Shown: positions 45,439 through 56,947, counted from the stretch's first letter. The stretch is 64,000 nt of DNA from Haematobia irritans (GCF_050003625.1 NC_134398.1:113808145-113872144); one strand, 5' to 3'. The notes: a model not told the origin generated them from the sequence alone. Translations and numbers: made by a program.

Positions 45439-46743
45439 AAGGGTGATTTGTTAAGAGCTTGATAACTTTTTTAAAAAAAAAACGCATAAAATTTGCAAAA
45501 TCTCATCGGTTCTTTATTTGAAACGTTAGATTGGTCCATGACATTTACTTTTTGAAGATAATTTCATTTAAATGTTGACCGCGGCTGCGTCTTAGGTGGT
45601 CCATTCGGAAAGTCCAATTTTGGGCAACTTTTTCGAGCATTTCGGCCGGAATAGCCCGAATTTCTTCGGAAATGTTGTCTTCCAAAGCTGGAATAGTTGC
45701 TGGCTTATTTCTGTAGACTTTAGACTTGACGTAGCCCCACAAAAAATAGTCTAAAGGCGTCAAATCGCATGATCTTGGTGGCCAACTTACCGGTCCATTT
45801 CTTGAGATGAATTGTTCTCCGAAGTTTTCCCTCAAAATGGCCATAGAATCGCGAGCTGTGTGGCATGTAGCGCCATCTTGTTGAAACCACATGTCAACCA
45901 AGTTCAGTTCTTCCATTTTTGGCAACAAAAAGTTTGTTAGCATCGAACGATAGCGATCGCCATTCACCGTAACGTTGCGTCCAACAGCATCTTTGAAAAA
46001 ATACGGTCCAATGATTCCACCAGCGTACAAACCACACCAAACAGTGCATTTTTCGGGATGCATGGGCAGTTCTTGAACGGCTTCTGGTTGCTCTTCACTC
46101 CAAATGCGGCAATTTTGCTTATTTACGTAGCCATTCAACCAGAAATGAGCCTCATCGCTGAACAAAATTTGTCGATAAAAAAGCGGATTTTCTGCCAACT
46201 TTTCTAGGGCCCAATCACTGAAAATTCGACGTTGTGGCAGATCGTTCGGCTTCAGTTCTTGCACGAGCTGTATTTTATACGGTTTTACACCAAGATCTTT
46301 GCGTAAAATCTTCCATGTGGTCGAATAACACAAACCCAATTGCTGCGACATTTCATTCATCGACATTTCACGGTCTTCAGCAACACTCTCAGAAACAGAC
46401 GCAATATTCTCTTCTGTACGCACTGTACGCATTCGTGTGGTTGGTTTAATGTCCAATAAAGTAAACTGAGTACGAAACTTGGTCACAATCGCATTAATTG
46501 TTTGCTCACTTGGTCGATTATGTAGACCATAAATCGGACGTAAAGCGCGAAACACATTTCGAACCGAACACTGATTTTGGTAATAAAATTCAATGATTTG
46601 CAAGCGTTTCTCGTTAGTAAGTCTATTCATGATGAAATGTCAAAGCATACTGAGCATCTTTCTCTTTGACACCATGTCTGAAATCCCACGTGATCTGTCA
46701 AATACTAATGCATGAAAATCTTAACCTCAAAAGAATCACCCTT
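45439..46743 (-). mobile_element. DD41D mariner, full-length copy C
   Basis: 1305 bp. The ends AAGGGTGATT(T/C) form a short inverted repeat of about 11 bp, then diverge (CTTTTGAGG against TGTTAAGAG). TA at 45437-45438 and 46744-46745. The occupied region of the sister element T3 (about 39358) shows the empty site. The only copy here with an intact transposase, and the likely source for the deleted copies. Confidence 0.95.
45545..46630 (-). CDS. mariner transposase, DD41D type
   Basis: An intact 361-codon transposase, start ATG at 46630-46628. The N-terminal 115 residues contain two helix-turn-helix-like stretches (about 10-55 and 75-112). The catalytic acids are D159 (FSDEAHFWL), D252 (QQDGATCHTA) and D294 (LTPLDYFLW). 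Exactly 41 residues separate the last two, giving DD41D, the signature I know from rosa-type basal mariners. The reaction is cut-and-paste transposition at TA in the nucleus. A Cys/Trp-rich segment CTVWCGLYAGGIIGPYFF lies between D159 and D252. No stops or shifts, so it may be active. Expression signals were not identified. Confidence 0.95.
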   Translation of the reverse strand: MNRLTNEKRLQIIEFYYQNQCSVRNVFRALRPIYGLHNRPSEQTINAIVTKFRTQFTLLDIKPTTRMRTVRTEENIASVSESVAEDREMSMNEMSQQLGLCYSTTWKILRKDLGVKPYKIQLVQELKPNDLPQRRIFSDWALEKLAENPLFYRQILFSDEAHFWLNGYVNKQNCRIWSEEQPEAVQELPMHPEKCTVWCGLYAGGIIGPYFFKDAVGRNVTVNGDRYRSMLTNFLLPKMEELNLVDMWFQQDGATCHTARDSMAILRENFGEQFISRNGPVSWPPRSCDLTPLDYFLWGYVKSKVYRNKPATIPALEDNISEEIRAIPAEMLEKVAQNWTFRMDHLRRSRGQHLNEIIFKK

Positions 46744-47333
46744 TATATATATGACTTATAACGATAATTATCTCTTGATGACCATAACAGCTACGTCGCC
46801 CAGTGGTTAGTGTGCTGGCTTACAAACTGTGTGGTCCGCTGTTCGAATCCCCGTCCGGCAAAAGGTAAAATTTTAAAAAAATTATAAAATTGAATAATTT
46901 CTTCTACAATGTTTGTATCACAGAAAAAGGTGCTAAGAACTAAAAAACTCATGGAAGTGAGAAAACTGTGAGGGAATATACAATTAGGCAGAAAAAAAAT
47001 TTTGAGCACAATCTTCTTTGGGAGAAAATTCTTCTAAACATATAATATTTTTGGGTTCAAAATGTTTCCAAACATATTATATGTTCACATAATAACATAT
47101 AGTTTTTGGGAAGACAACATTATTGAATTTGGATGGAAAAATATATAATGTTTGGAACTTAGACTACCCAAACATATTATATTGTTTAAACCAATATGCT
47201 TTCAAACATATTATATATTGGAAGAAATCAAATATATAAATGTTTGGGCAATACCCAAAAATTTATATGCTTGAAGTAAAATGTGTTTGGGAGTATATGT
47301 AACAGAAGCGATTTTTTTTTTTTTGAGGGTGTA

Positions 47334-47434
47334 TGTACGATTATGAGGAATCCCGTTTCCCGGAAAATTTCCGCGAAAATTGCCATTATGACGGTTACTA
47401 TTATTATTCTGAGCCCCAACGGAATGTCGAACAT
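47334..47434 (-). pseudogene. retroelement gag mid fragment
   Basis: About 100 bp between T5 and T6. On the minus strand it encodes an Asn/Gly/Arg-rich stretch (NNNSNRHNGNFRGNF) typical of gag C-terminal regions. The frame continues into the flanking fragments when the inserts are ignored. Confidence 0.8.
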
Positions 47435-47436
47435 TA

Positions 47437-48778
47437 CACTGTTAGAAAAATATGTTTTTCATATGTTTCGATATAAACAAAATGTGTTTCGGGCACAATT
47501 TTTAGACACAATATATTTAAGTGCAAACATGTAATGTTCTCACACTAACACTAAATGTTTGCAACACATATGTTAATATGTTAGAATGTATTATGTTTGG
47601 GGCATGCATGTTTCATAAAAATTATATGTGTGAATGTAAACATATATAAATTTACAAATTTCGAGTAAACATATATATGTTGTGATATTTTATTCAGAGA
47701 GCGACAGAGAGAGAGAGAGAGTATAGAGAAAGAAATAGAGATAAAAACCGGGAGGGTTGACGAAAGATATCAAATCAACACAGCGAGAGAACCAAAAGAG
47801 AGCAATTTCTGTGAAACCGCTTATATGTTGTTTCGGAAACTGCTTTATGATAAGGCCAAAAATTTTATATGCTTAAGTCTAAACATTATTTAATTTAAGT
47901 CTAAATATTATTTAATTTGTGTATATTATAAAATTATTTATGTATGTTTATACTCGACCCCACGTTCTTCCTTTGTTAGAGTTTTTGAATTCCTTCCAAA
48001 TTTTCAAACTTTTATACCAAAACCAGTTTTTATTACAAAATTGTTATTTTTGTAATAAAAAATAATATTTTATCCAAAAGCCCAGTCCATTTCTTTTATA
48101 TCAAGCACTGTTTCTGGCTGTAAATCTTTAAAAACCCACATTTCGAAGTTTCATTATAAAAATTTAATATAGTATAAATATAAATGTGTAAATTAAAAAA
48201 AAAAAAAATTGGTGTTTGCTAGGAGCGGGGATTGAACCCACGACCCTTTGCATGTACGGCAGACATGCTAACCACTGCTCCACGTTGCCAACACATGTAT
48301 GTTTCTGTTAAATAATGTTATGCTTGCATGGGCTCGTGGGCGCTGCAAACTATTCTATATAAATGTAACTTCTAACGATAATTGTCTACTGGTGACTATA
48401 ACAGCTACGTAGCTCAGTGGTAGTGTGTTGGCTTACAAACTGTATGGTCGTCGGTTCGATTCTCCGTCCAGGCGAAAGGTAAAATTTAAAAAAATATATA
48501 AAATTGAATAATTTCTTCAACATTATTTGTATTACAGAAAAAGGTGTCAAGAACTAAAAAATTTCGTGGAAGTGAAAATTATGTTAGGGAATGAGCACAA
48601 TCTTCTTTGGGGAAAATTCTTCCAAGCATATAATATTTTTGGCTCAAAATGCTTCCAAACATATAATATGTTCACATAAAACAAACATATTAATGTTTCG
48701 GCAGTATTCAATAATATATGTGCTTCCTGCAAAATATGTTTGGAACATATGTTAGAGAGGCGATTTTTTTTGAGGGTG
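47437..48778 (+). mobile_element. family T element T6
   Basis: Ends are CACTGTTAGAAAAATATG and CGATTTTTTTTGAGGGTG, with TA at 47435-47436 and 48779-48780. 1.34 kb: T1/T4 type with an internal deletion near 47930. The tRNA-like pair is at 48211-48290 (minus) and 48404-48475 (plus, GTAGCTCAGTGG A box). Also a (GA)n run at about 47705-47720. Confidence 0.88.
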
Positions 48779-48780
48779 TA

Positions 48781-49416
48781 CCTACTGGTTTGTTGCTATT
48801 GTATTTTCTGTTAAAACCCAAATCTTTCCGTTGCGTATGGTTACTATATGTTTTCTCATGATCTCTTATCAATCCCTGCTGTTCAAGCAAACTAAAAGCA
48901 TCCCGTAATCTATTAATATTTTTATTAATGACTACGGACGCCAAATTAACGTCAATATTATTTATAAAAGTTCTTAAAATTATTTTTTCTGCACTAAATT
49001 CAATTGGCCGTTCGAAATCATATTCATATTTCTCATTAATTTTACATAGTATTGATAATAAGTGAGTATAATACCTTACAATATAATAATTTTTTGTCCC
49101 AAAAGCTTCTTGGTATAGATGATGATATGATTCTTTAACGCCAAAAATTACTTATTAACGCCTTTTTCGTTTCATTCCAATCCGGGTTTGGTCCAAGAGT
49201 TCTCACAACATGTAGCGCATCGCCTTGAATTTTGTTTAATATGACTCGATTATAAATGTAATTACAAAATCCTTGATCTGTTTTTACCAAATCCAGCACT
49301 GTATCGACTTCACCCAGAAACGAAGTTAGGGCAAACGAATCGTCCCCTTTTAATTCATGTATTCTTTGTGCATCTTTAAGTACCTCATTGAGGGAGATCG
49401 CAAATGAAGACTCCAT
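48781..49416 (-). pseudogene. retroelement gag N-terminal part, frameshifted
   Basis: ATG at 49416-49414, reading MESSFAISLNEVLKDAQRIH and LGEVDTVLDLVKTDQGF, then WNETKKALISNF. A frameshift near 49137 breaks the frame. It resumes with YHHLYQEAFGTKNYYIVRYY and FERPIEFSAEKIILRTFIN up to ASVVINKNINRLRDAFSLLE. This matches the general layout of gypsy/17.6-type capsid domains. Truncated by T6 at 48780. Confidence 0.8.
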
Positions 49417-49659
49417 AGTTCTTTCTCTCTTTTAAAGCACTCAATAGATTTTTTTTCTTATTGTTCTTTCACGAATTATCTCAACTTTCTTTTTTTTTAA
49501 TTTGTATAAGAGATGTATAAGAACAATGATTTAGGAAGAGTATATGATAGATACATTTTTAACTCTATGTTTTCTTCTATTTTTTTGTGAGTTCACTTTG
49601 CCACTTTTTATCGGCATATATTCATCTCCTCTATTTTATCACTTTTTTGCTATTGCATC
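49417..49659 (-). other. probable retroelement 5' leader
   Basis: AT-rich, A-rich on the minus strand. It should hold the leader of the minus-strand retroelement, but no primer-binding site or LTR end was recognised before T7 begins. Confidence 0.4.
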
Positions 49660-50464
49660 TACACCCTCAAAAAAAATCGCTTCTGTAACAAATACTCCCA
49701 AACACATTTTGCTTCAAACATATACATTTTTGGGTATTGCCCAAACATTTATATATTTGATTTCTTCCAATATATAATATGTTTGAAAGCATATTGGTCT
49801 AAACAATATAATATGTTTGGGTAGTCTAAGTTCTAAACATTATGTATATTTCCATCCAAATTCAATAATGTTGTCTTCCAAAAAACTATATGTTATTATG
49901 TGAACATATAATATGTTTGGAAACATTTTGAACCCAAAAATATTATATGCTTAGAAGAATTTTCTCCCAAAAAAGATTTTGCTCAAATTTTTTTTCTGCC
50001 TAATTGTATATTCCCTCACTTCCATGAGTTTTTTAGTTCTTAGCACCTTTTTCTGTAATACAAACATTGTAGAAGAAATTATTAAATTTTATAATTTGTT
50101 TGAATTTTACCTTTTGCCGGACGGGGATTTGAACAGCGGACCACACAGTTTGTAAGCCAGCACACTAACCACTGGGCTACGTAGCTGTTATGGTCATCAA
50201 GAGATAATTATCGTTATAAGTCATATTTATATAGCATAGCTTGCGGCGCCCACGAGCCGATGCAAACATAACATTGTTTAACAACATAACATTGTTAAAC
50301 ATACATTTGTTGGCCACGTGGAGCAGTGGTTGGTACGTCCGCCTTGCATGCCAATGGTCCTAGGTTCGATCCTTGCTTCGATTTTATTTATTTTTTTACA
50401 TATATTTTTTTACGTATATTCCAAATACGTTCGGAATATCCCGAAAAGGTGTTCAACATTACAT

Positions 50465-51446
50465 CCCAGCAAAAACTAGGTAACCACATCTCATTACAAT
50501 TGACATTACCAGTAGTAAAGCTGTCATTACACATTGCATTACATTGCGGCGTGTTATAATGACTAACTTGTAATGACAAAAATAAATACTTCTCGGTAAT
50601 TTTCGAATTGTTATTCCCAAATTTTTAGGGAGTTGTAGTTAACGAATTAATAAAATAGAATAAATGATGGTACCATTAGGTATAATTATTCACATAATCG
50701 AGCACTTACATAAAATATCAAAAAGAATATGTAATGTAACGGTAATTCTGAAAATTGTTCCGTTAAGAAATTTTTATCACAAATATTTCATAATAATTGT
50801 GTTTAATGACATTGTCATATTATGTTTTAAATAAATGCTTTCTTATACCTCATTCACATTACACTTCCAAAATGCGCTTAAACTAAATTTCAAATGTCAT
50901 TTGCCTTATAAAAAAAGAGACTTAAAATCCACTTTTAGTAGATTTTGAAATTTATGTGAATTGGCTATTGGATATATTATAACGTAATTCACGAATCCAA
51001 CGCCCTTAAACAAAAACTACATTCATTTCTATTTTAAGTGGGAAATTAATTTGCATCTTATTTAGATTATTTATTAGATTTTTTGTTTATCTATACAATA
51101 TTCGTTTCTATTCAAGTAGTTCTTCTATTACAGCATCACTCGCCATATTTTGATCCATTGTAATCGGCGATAGAAATCAATATTTTCGAGATATGGTTGC
51201 CTGAGACAATAAGTGGCTATTTTGCAAGCTTTGGTGTATCTACGAATAAGTCATTACATATTAGGTGATTATATGCTTTAAATGCACTACTTATTTTATG
51301 GCCGAAAGTATGCCTGGGGAGAAGTACTTTCCTTCTAGGACACGCGTATGTAAATGTAATCCGAAGTGACGCCAATTAATAAGTGGTTATTAATTTTTAA
51401 ATAGGCTTACCTACAAGATTACCGGGTAATGAGAGTTTTTGCTGGG
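50465..51446. mobile_element. CCCAGCAAAAACT element, copy 4, in T7
   Basis: CCCAGCAAAAACTAGGTAAC ... AATGAGAGTTTTTGCTGGG, with AT on both sides (50463-50464, 51447-51448). The empty site in T3 (about 39114) reads ATTACATACTACTAT in complement, confirming a 2-bp AT duplication. Inverted relative to 31721-32698. Confidence 0.9.
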
Positions 51447-52128
51447 ATACTACTATATTAACTTTTTACTACGAAACTGTAAAGTGTGTCTTATAAAAGA
51501 CTTAAATTCAGAAAAGAACAGTGCTTGATATAAACGAAATGGACTGATTTCAAATCATATATTATTTTTTATTGCAAAAATAAAAAAATTGTAACAAAAA
51601 AGGGTTTTGTACACAAGTTTGAAATTTTCGAAGAATTCAAAAACTCTTACAAAGGAAGAATGTGAAGTCGAGGAATATATAAATATTTTTCCATCGAATC
51701 CTAAAGTTAACGATAGCCATTCAAAAACACATTATATTTAAATTCGAAACAATAATTTTACAACCAACACATAAATTTATTTAGGCGTGAACAATTGTTT
51801 GCTTTCTTTAGTAATTTATTCTAAAGAAAATAAACTTATTCAATTGTTGCTTTGAATCATTCCCCACCAAGCTATAATACAATTTGCCTAAAAAAGTTAT
51901 AATGTTATTCTGGTTTTACCGATGCGAGTTTTGCCGTTAAAATGAGAAATAATTTCAGTGGCAAAACTCAAACTCAATGTCCGCTTTTATTTTCGAAGGT
52001 ATCCATCAATTCCTCTTGGACTACTTATTAATAAAGAGGAACTAAACTTTGTTTTTATAGATCCTACTGTCTAATTTTTCACTGTTTCCCAATGTTTTCA
52101 TTTTACTGTAACAACTCTAAAAAGAGTA

Positions 52129-52726
52129 CACTGAAAAAAATATTGTCGTGTGGCCAAAGATTTCATGTCCTTAAAATAAGAATACAAATTTTGCTTAGCT
52201 TAGACGACGTATTTCTCTAATATAAATTTTTTTCCTTGTTCAAAAGTCGATAAACTTTTCAATGAAGTCGTGTTGTCCTTATAATTAAGTGATTTGACTT
52301 GAAAGTGGGTATCATAACATGAAAGAAAAAAATTTGAACTAAGGTCAACTTGACTTTAATAATTCAGAAAAAAATTTTTAAAACTTTAAATTTGTTGCAT
52401 TTTTGCATCTTGACTACAAAGCAAAAATCGTTAAAAAAAAGGACATGTTTTTCAACACTTTATTTTAAAGACGTTTTTACGTGAAACATAGCACAATTTC
52501 TACTGTCTTGTTTTTGACGAACTTTTTATAGCATATGAAGAAAGCTGAAAAAGCAAAAAAATAAAATTTGCTTCATAGAGTCAAATACACAAAACCCACA
52601 TTTAAAAGAGAATTGTGTCTTAAAAGTATCCTTACTTGAATTCTCGGCTTCGTTGGCTCGGAATCAATACCAAAATTTTTAAAATAGAGACACAATCTTT
52701 GGAACCGGGCATGCTATTTTTCAGTG
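52129..52726 (-). mobile_element. MITE-B in T7 (inverted)
   Basis: CACTGAAAAAAATATTGTCG ... CATGCTATTTTTCAGTG, TA flanks at 52127-52128 and 52727-52728. Confidence 0.88.
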
Positions 52727-52802
52727 TATACTGCCATTTCGTTAGTTTTTATGAAGATCCCTTTAATTACCTTTGTTTGAATATTTTGACTTACTCGTCC
52801 TA

Positions 52803-53318
52803 CACTAAAAAAAAAGTGAACTCTCTATTTCACTAAAGCCAATTTAACTCTATTTTAGTTCATAGAAATATTATGTTTGGAGAAAGTTTTCTTTACTCTA
52901 ATACTTTTTTGTGTACGTTAGTTAAACTAACTAAACCCGAGGAAAAAAATATACTCAAATGAAGCACAAAGATTAACTAAATTCGTGTCTTCCATAAAAT
53001 AGTTCAGAATTTCTTTAAATTTGTAAATTTTACCAAAAGTGCGCCCATCGTGAACTTCATATGTCACTAAAGACATTCTTGCAATTTTGAACTCCAAGTT
53101 TTTTCTTCAAACTACAAAATTTTCGTTAACAAGTGAGAAAACTTAGTTATGACTAATAAATTTTCTTGTATTTGTCGAAAAATATTTACTTATTTTTATG
53201 ACATCGGCGTGATGCCAACGTTTGTAATACTGTTTAGTTGAAATTTTCTACAAATATTCAAAATTATCTAAAATTAACCGAAAGTTTTCTTCCTGGTGAG
53301 TTCACTGTTTTTTCAGTG
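52803..53318 (-). mobile_element. MITE-C in T7 (inverted)
   Basis: CACTAAAAAAAAAGTGAACT ... CACTGTTTTTTCAGTG, TA flanks. Full length, same position as in T3 and T5. Confidence 0.88.
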
Positions 53319-54088
53319 TACGTTCCGATTTGTTTTGCCGAAACAAAAAAAGTGCCCGTAAGGCGAAAATGATAAACAAAACTCATGCTTTTTTTTTAAA
53401 TGTCTTTTCTCTTGGTTCCAAATGAATTTTCTCTCCGAATACTCATTTTAATCTTTTTACTGAAGCATATACAATTTTTGGCGGTCTTGTATCACAACAT
53501 ATGTATGTTTACTCCAAATTTGTAAATTTATACTTGTTTATATTCACACATAGTATTTTTCCAAACTTTACACGCTCACAAAAAATCGCTTCTGTAACAT
53601 ATACTCCCAAACATATTTTGCTTCAAGCATATACATTTTTGGCTATTGCCCAAACATTTATATGTTTGATCTCTTCCAATATATAATATGTTTGAAAGCA
53701 TATTGGTCTAAACAATATATGTTTGGGTAGTCAATTTCCAAACATTTTGTATTTTTGCATCCAAATTCAATAATGTTGTCTTCCAAAAAACAATATGTTA
53801 TTATGTGAACATATAATATGTTTGGAAGCATTTTGCACCCAAAAATATTATATGCTTAAAAAAATTCTCCCAAACAATATTGTGCTCAAAATTTTATTTA
53901 TTTATTTATATATTTACAATCATAATGAATTATGAAAATAAACAGGTAATATAGTTGCTAACAACATAGGTTTTCAACCTGAATGCTCAAAATTTTGTTT
54001 CTGCCCAATTGTATATTCCCCCACATCTTTCTCACTTCCACGAGATTTTTTAGTTCTTAGCACCTTTTTCTGTAATACAAACATTGTA

Positions 54089-55021
54089 AAGGGTGATTCT
54101 TTTGAGGTTAGAATTTTCATGCATTAGTATTTGACAGATCACGTGGGATTTCAGACATGGTGTCAAAGAGAAAGATGCTCAGTATGCTTTGACATTTCAT
54201 CATGAATAGACTTACTAACGAGCAACGCTTGCAAATCATTGAATTTTATTACCAAAATCAGTGTTCGGTTCGAAATGTGTTTATCGACAAATTTTGTTCA
54301 GCGATGAGGCTCATTTCTGGTTGAATGGCTACGTAAATAAGCAAAATTGCCGCATTTGGAGTGAAGAGCAACCAGAAGCCGTTCAAGAACTGCCCATGCA
54401 TCCCGAAAAATGCACTGTTTGGTGTGGTTTGTACGCTGGTGGAATCATTGGACCGTATTTTTTCAAAGATGCTGTTGGACGCAACGTTACGGTGAATGGC
54501 GATCGCTATCGTTCGATGCTAACAAACTTTTTGTTGCCAAAAATGGAAGAACTGAACTTGGTTGACATGTGGTTTCAACAAGATGGCGCTACATGCCACA
54601 CAGCTCGCGATTCTATGGCCATTTTGAGGGAAAACTTCGGAGAACAATTCATCTCAAGAAATGGACCGGTAAGTTGGCCACCAAGATCATGCGATTTGAC
54701 GCCTTTAGACTATTTTTTGTGGGGCTACGTCAAGTCTAAAGTCTACAGAAATAAGCCAGCAACTATTCCAGCTTTGGAAGACAACATTTCCGAAGAAATT
54801 CGGGCTATTCCGGCCGAAATGCTCAAAAAAGTTGCCCAAAATTGGACTTTCCGAATGGACCACCTAAGACGCAGCCGCGGTCAACATTTAAATGAAATTA
54901 TCTTCAAAAAGTAAATGTCATGGACCAATCTAACGTTTCAAATAAAGAACCGATGAGATTTTGCAAATTTTATGCGTTTTTTTTAAAAAAAAAGTTATCA
55001 AGCTCTTAACAAATCACCCTT
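54089..55021 (+). mobile_element. DD41D mariner, deleted copy D
   Basis: TA at 54087-54088 and 55022-55023. T2 shows the empty site at about 12357 (ACATTGTAGAAGAAAT). Same deletion breakpoint as copy B. Confidence 0.94.
54202..54914 (+). pseudogene. mariner transposase, internally deleted (copy D)
   Basis: The ATG at about 54202 starts the N-terminus. After about 27 codons the deletion shifts the frame. The catalytic part is open to the stop at 54912-54914, with a Glu-to-Lys change (EMLKKVAQ) relative to copy C. Confidence 0.88.
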
Positions 55022-55540
55022 TAGAAGAAATTATTCAATTGTATGATTTTTTTTTATTTTAATTTTACCTTTTGCCGGACGGGGATTCGAACAGCGGACC
55101 ACACAGTTTGTAAGGATCAAAGAAGTAGCTGATCAATTGCCCAAGGAAAAATAAAATGTTAATTTTGTAATAACAAGCAACAACCACCAACTTAATTCAA
55201 TATCGCTCCCTGTTAAATAGCGCTCCAAGCTACTAAACACATATATGTTTATAGGCTATTTCTAAATTAATATATGTTTGCATCCAAGCATATTATATTT
55301 AAAAACATTTTATGTCCCAAACATAATATGTTCTAACATATTAACATATATGTCCCAAACATGTTATGCTAGTTTATGCACATTATATGCTTGCACTCAA
55401 AAATATTGTGTTTAAAAATTTGTGTTCCAAACATATGAAAAACAGTCTTTTTCATCCGTGTAATGGAATTTTCTTGTGTATATATATTTTTAAGGCGCCA
55501 ATTGGTTACTTTCATTATTTTACTTCCAGCATACACTTTG

Positions 55541-56760
55541 TTCATGTTCGAACCACGCCATCTAGTGAATTTGAAGTTGGAGTGAAATTAGAATATTGGT
55601 AGCTCGGATATGGCTACACCGGAATATGCTTGGGATATTTTTTAGGAGTCTATGGCTCGTCATATTAAGGAGAAGTAGTCTACGATGAGAGTGTAAATAC
55701 TTCGGACATTGAGATTGACGAAAAATTGTATAACTTGCGTTGATATAAATAAAGTTTTGTTTTTCGAGCTTGATAAGTAGAAAACGAGTGTTTCATTTCG
55801 GTCGGGTTTTTTCTTCGGCTAAATGTTTGGACTAAACTGTGAGTTTATAAACTGAAATGTGCAATTCTCGATGTGTGTTTTTTATTTGGTGAGTTCCCAC
55901 TTTGCTCCAACAAGGATCCCAGTGATCATACGCGAAACACCCAATACTTTGGGATTTTGAACATTGTCCTTCGAACCGGATCCGGAGCAAGAGGAACATA
56001 TTACAAACACTTTCTACTACCGAACTATTAAAGTGCAAACTCTTTGTGAAATCAATTTTTTATAACATTTGTTCCGATCGGTTTGGTGAATTAAATTTAT
56101 TCTATCCTGCCGTTTTCCAAACGATCACGGCCAAAGAGTACGCGATCTGGCAACTCAACCTGCATATCTCCCACCGTATCACAGTGTCTTATAAATTGTT
56201 GTTGTGGGGTTCGGCGCGGGATGCAGAGCCTTTCTTACCTTTTGTATTGTTTACTATATTCTTAAAAATAAAGTTGAAAACTCAATACCAATTTTAAGAT
56301 ATAGATTCTACCAAGGTATGTCATTTGTTTATTATCTCATGTGTCCTATATAAATCACACATCATTATATTGTGCTGTTGGATACTACTGGAGAAAAGAT
56401 GTTTACAACCACTCTCTGCTTTTAAGGTTGCCATCTATTTTTAAATACCCTACTGTTTAATTTGATAATCATCGTATTGGATGTACGATTTTTAATTGTC
56501 GTCTCGGTTTGTATTGAGTTTGTATTGGGAAGTTTTATCATAAGCATCACTTTGTATTTTATGATCTTAATATTGAAATCACATAACATCGTGTACGTCG
56601 ATTTCGAATGCTGCGATTGTATCTTTTTTATTGAAATTATGGTAACCCTACTTATAGTTTCTTATTGATCTTTTGTGGACGTACTGGCGAAAGAGATAAA
56701 TATAACAAAAGAGTGCGCCTAGTCTCTCATCACGCATAAGTAGTCGTAGTGGGGGAGACA
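55541..56760. other. no supported gene
   Basis: Somewhat less AT-rich than its surroundings but without a recognisable domain. The ORFs at 55832-56038 (minus) and 56046-56297 (plus) have no motif I know. Possibly unique host DNA or an old retroelement flank. Confidence 0.4.
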
Positions 56761-56855
56761 GTGTTGCCAACTCCCCAAGGCCAAAAAGCACCAAAAATAT
56801 ATTATAAATTCTAACATACCACCTTCCACCACAAAATCGAAAATTAAATGCTCTA

Positions 56856-56899
<44 letters not shown>

Positions 56900-56947
56900 T
56901 CCGAAGATGTATTATAGAACTTTTGTGAATTGAATTTTATGAAGTTA

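Larger units (their letters stand above)
42998..47331 (+). mobile_element. family T composite element T5
   Basis: Ends are CACGGACGAAAAATACTG and TTTTTTTTGAGGGTG, with TA at 42996-42997 and 47332-47333. 4.33 kb, co-linear with T3 and containing the same nested MITE-C and MITE-B at the same positions, plus the full mariner C at 45439-46743 between its two tRNA-like modules (45276-45355 minus, 46790-46860 plus). Inserted in gag. Confidence 0.88.
32699..49416 (-). mobile_element. 17.6/gypsy-like retroelement, split by many insertions
   Basis: Read on the minus strand: gag (49416 to about 42750), protease (about 42770-41850), reverse transcriptase (about 40050-35180), RNase H (35150-34650 and on) and integrase (about 33770-32700). 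It is split by elements at 47437-48778, 42998-47331, 42135-42611, 40057-41848, 35751-39939 and 33771-34645. Each insert is flanked by TA. At the sites I checked, the host reading frame is continuous once the insert and one TA are ignored. Family inferred from the RT/RNase H blocks. LTRs not found. Point mutations also inactivate it. Confidence 0.85.
53571..55460 (+). mobile_element. family T element T8, nested in T7, carrying mariner D
   Basis: CACGCTCACAAAAAATCGC ... TTTTTCATCCGTG, with TA at 53569-53570 and 55461-55462. Same subfamily as T2 and T9. The mariner at 54089-55021 interrupts it; without that it is about 955 bp. Confidence 0.9.
49662..55539 (-). mobile_element. family T composite element T7, truncated
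   Basis: In plus-strand order: CACCCTCAAAAAAAATCGC after TA (49660-49661), then the tRNA-like pair (50111-50190 minus, 50312-50381 plus), a CCCAGC element (50465-51446), MITE-B, MITE-C, then T8 (53571-55460). Homology to T3 (inverted) ends at about 55539, so the last 250 bp or so and the second terminus are missing. Confidence 0.82.

Noticed and set aside
46234..46449. ORF antisense to the intact DD41D transposase
   Set aside because: Shadow of the coding strand.
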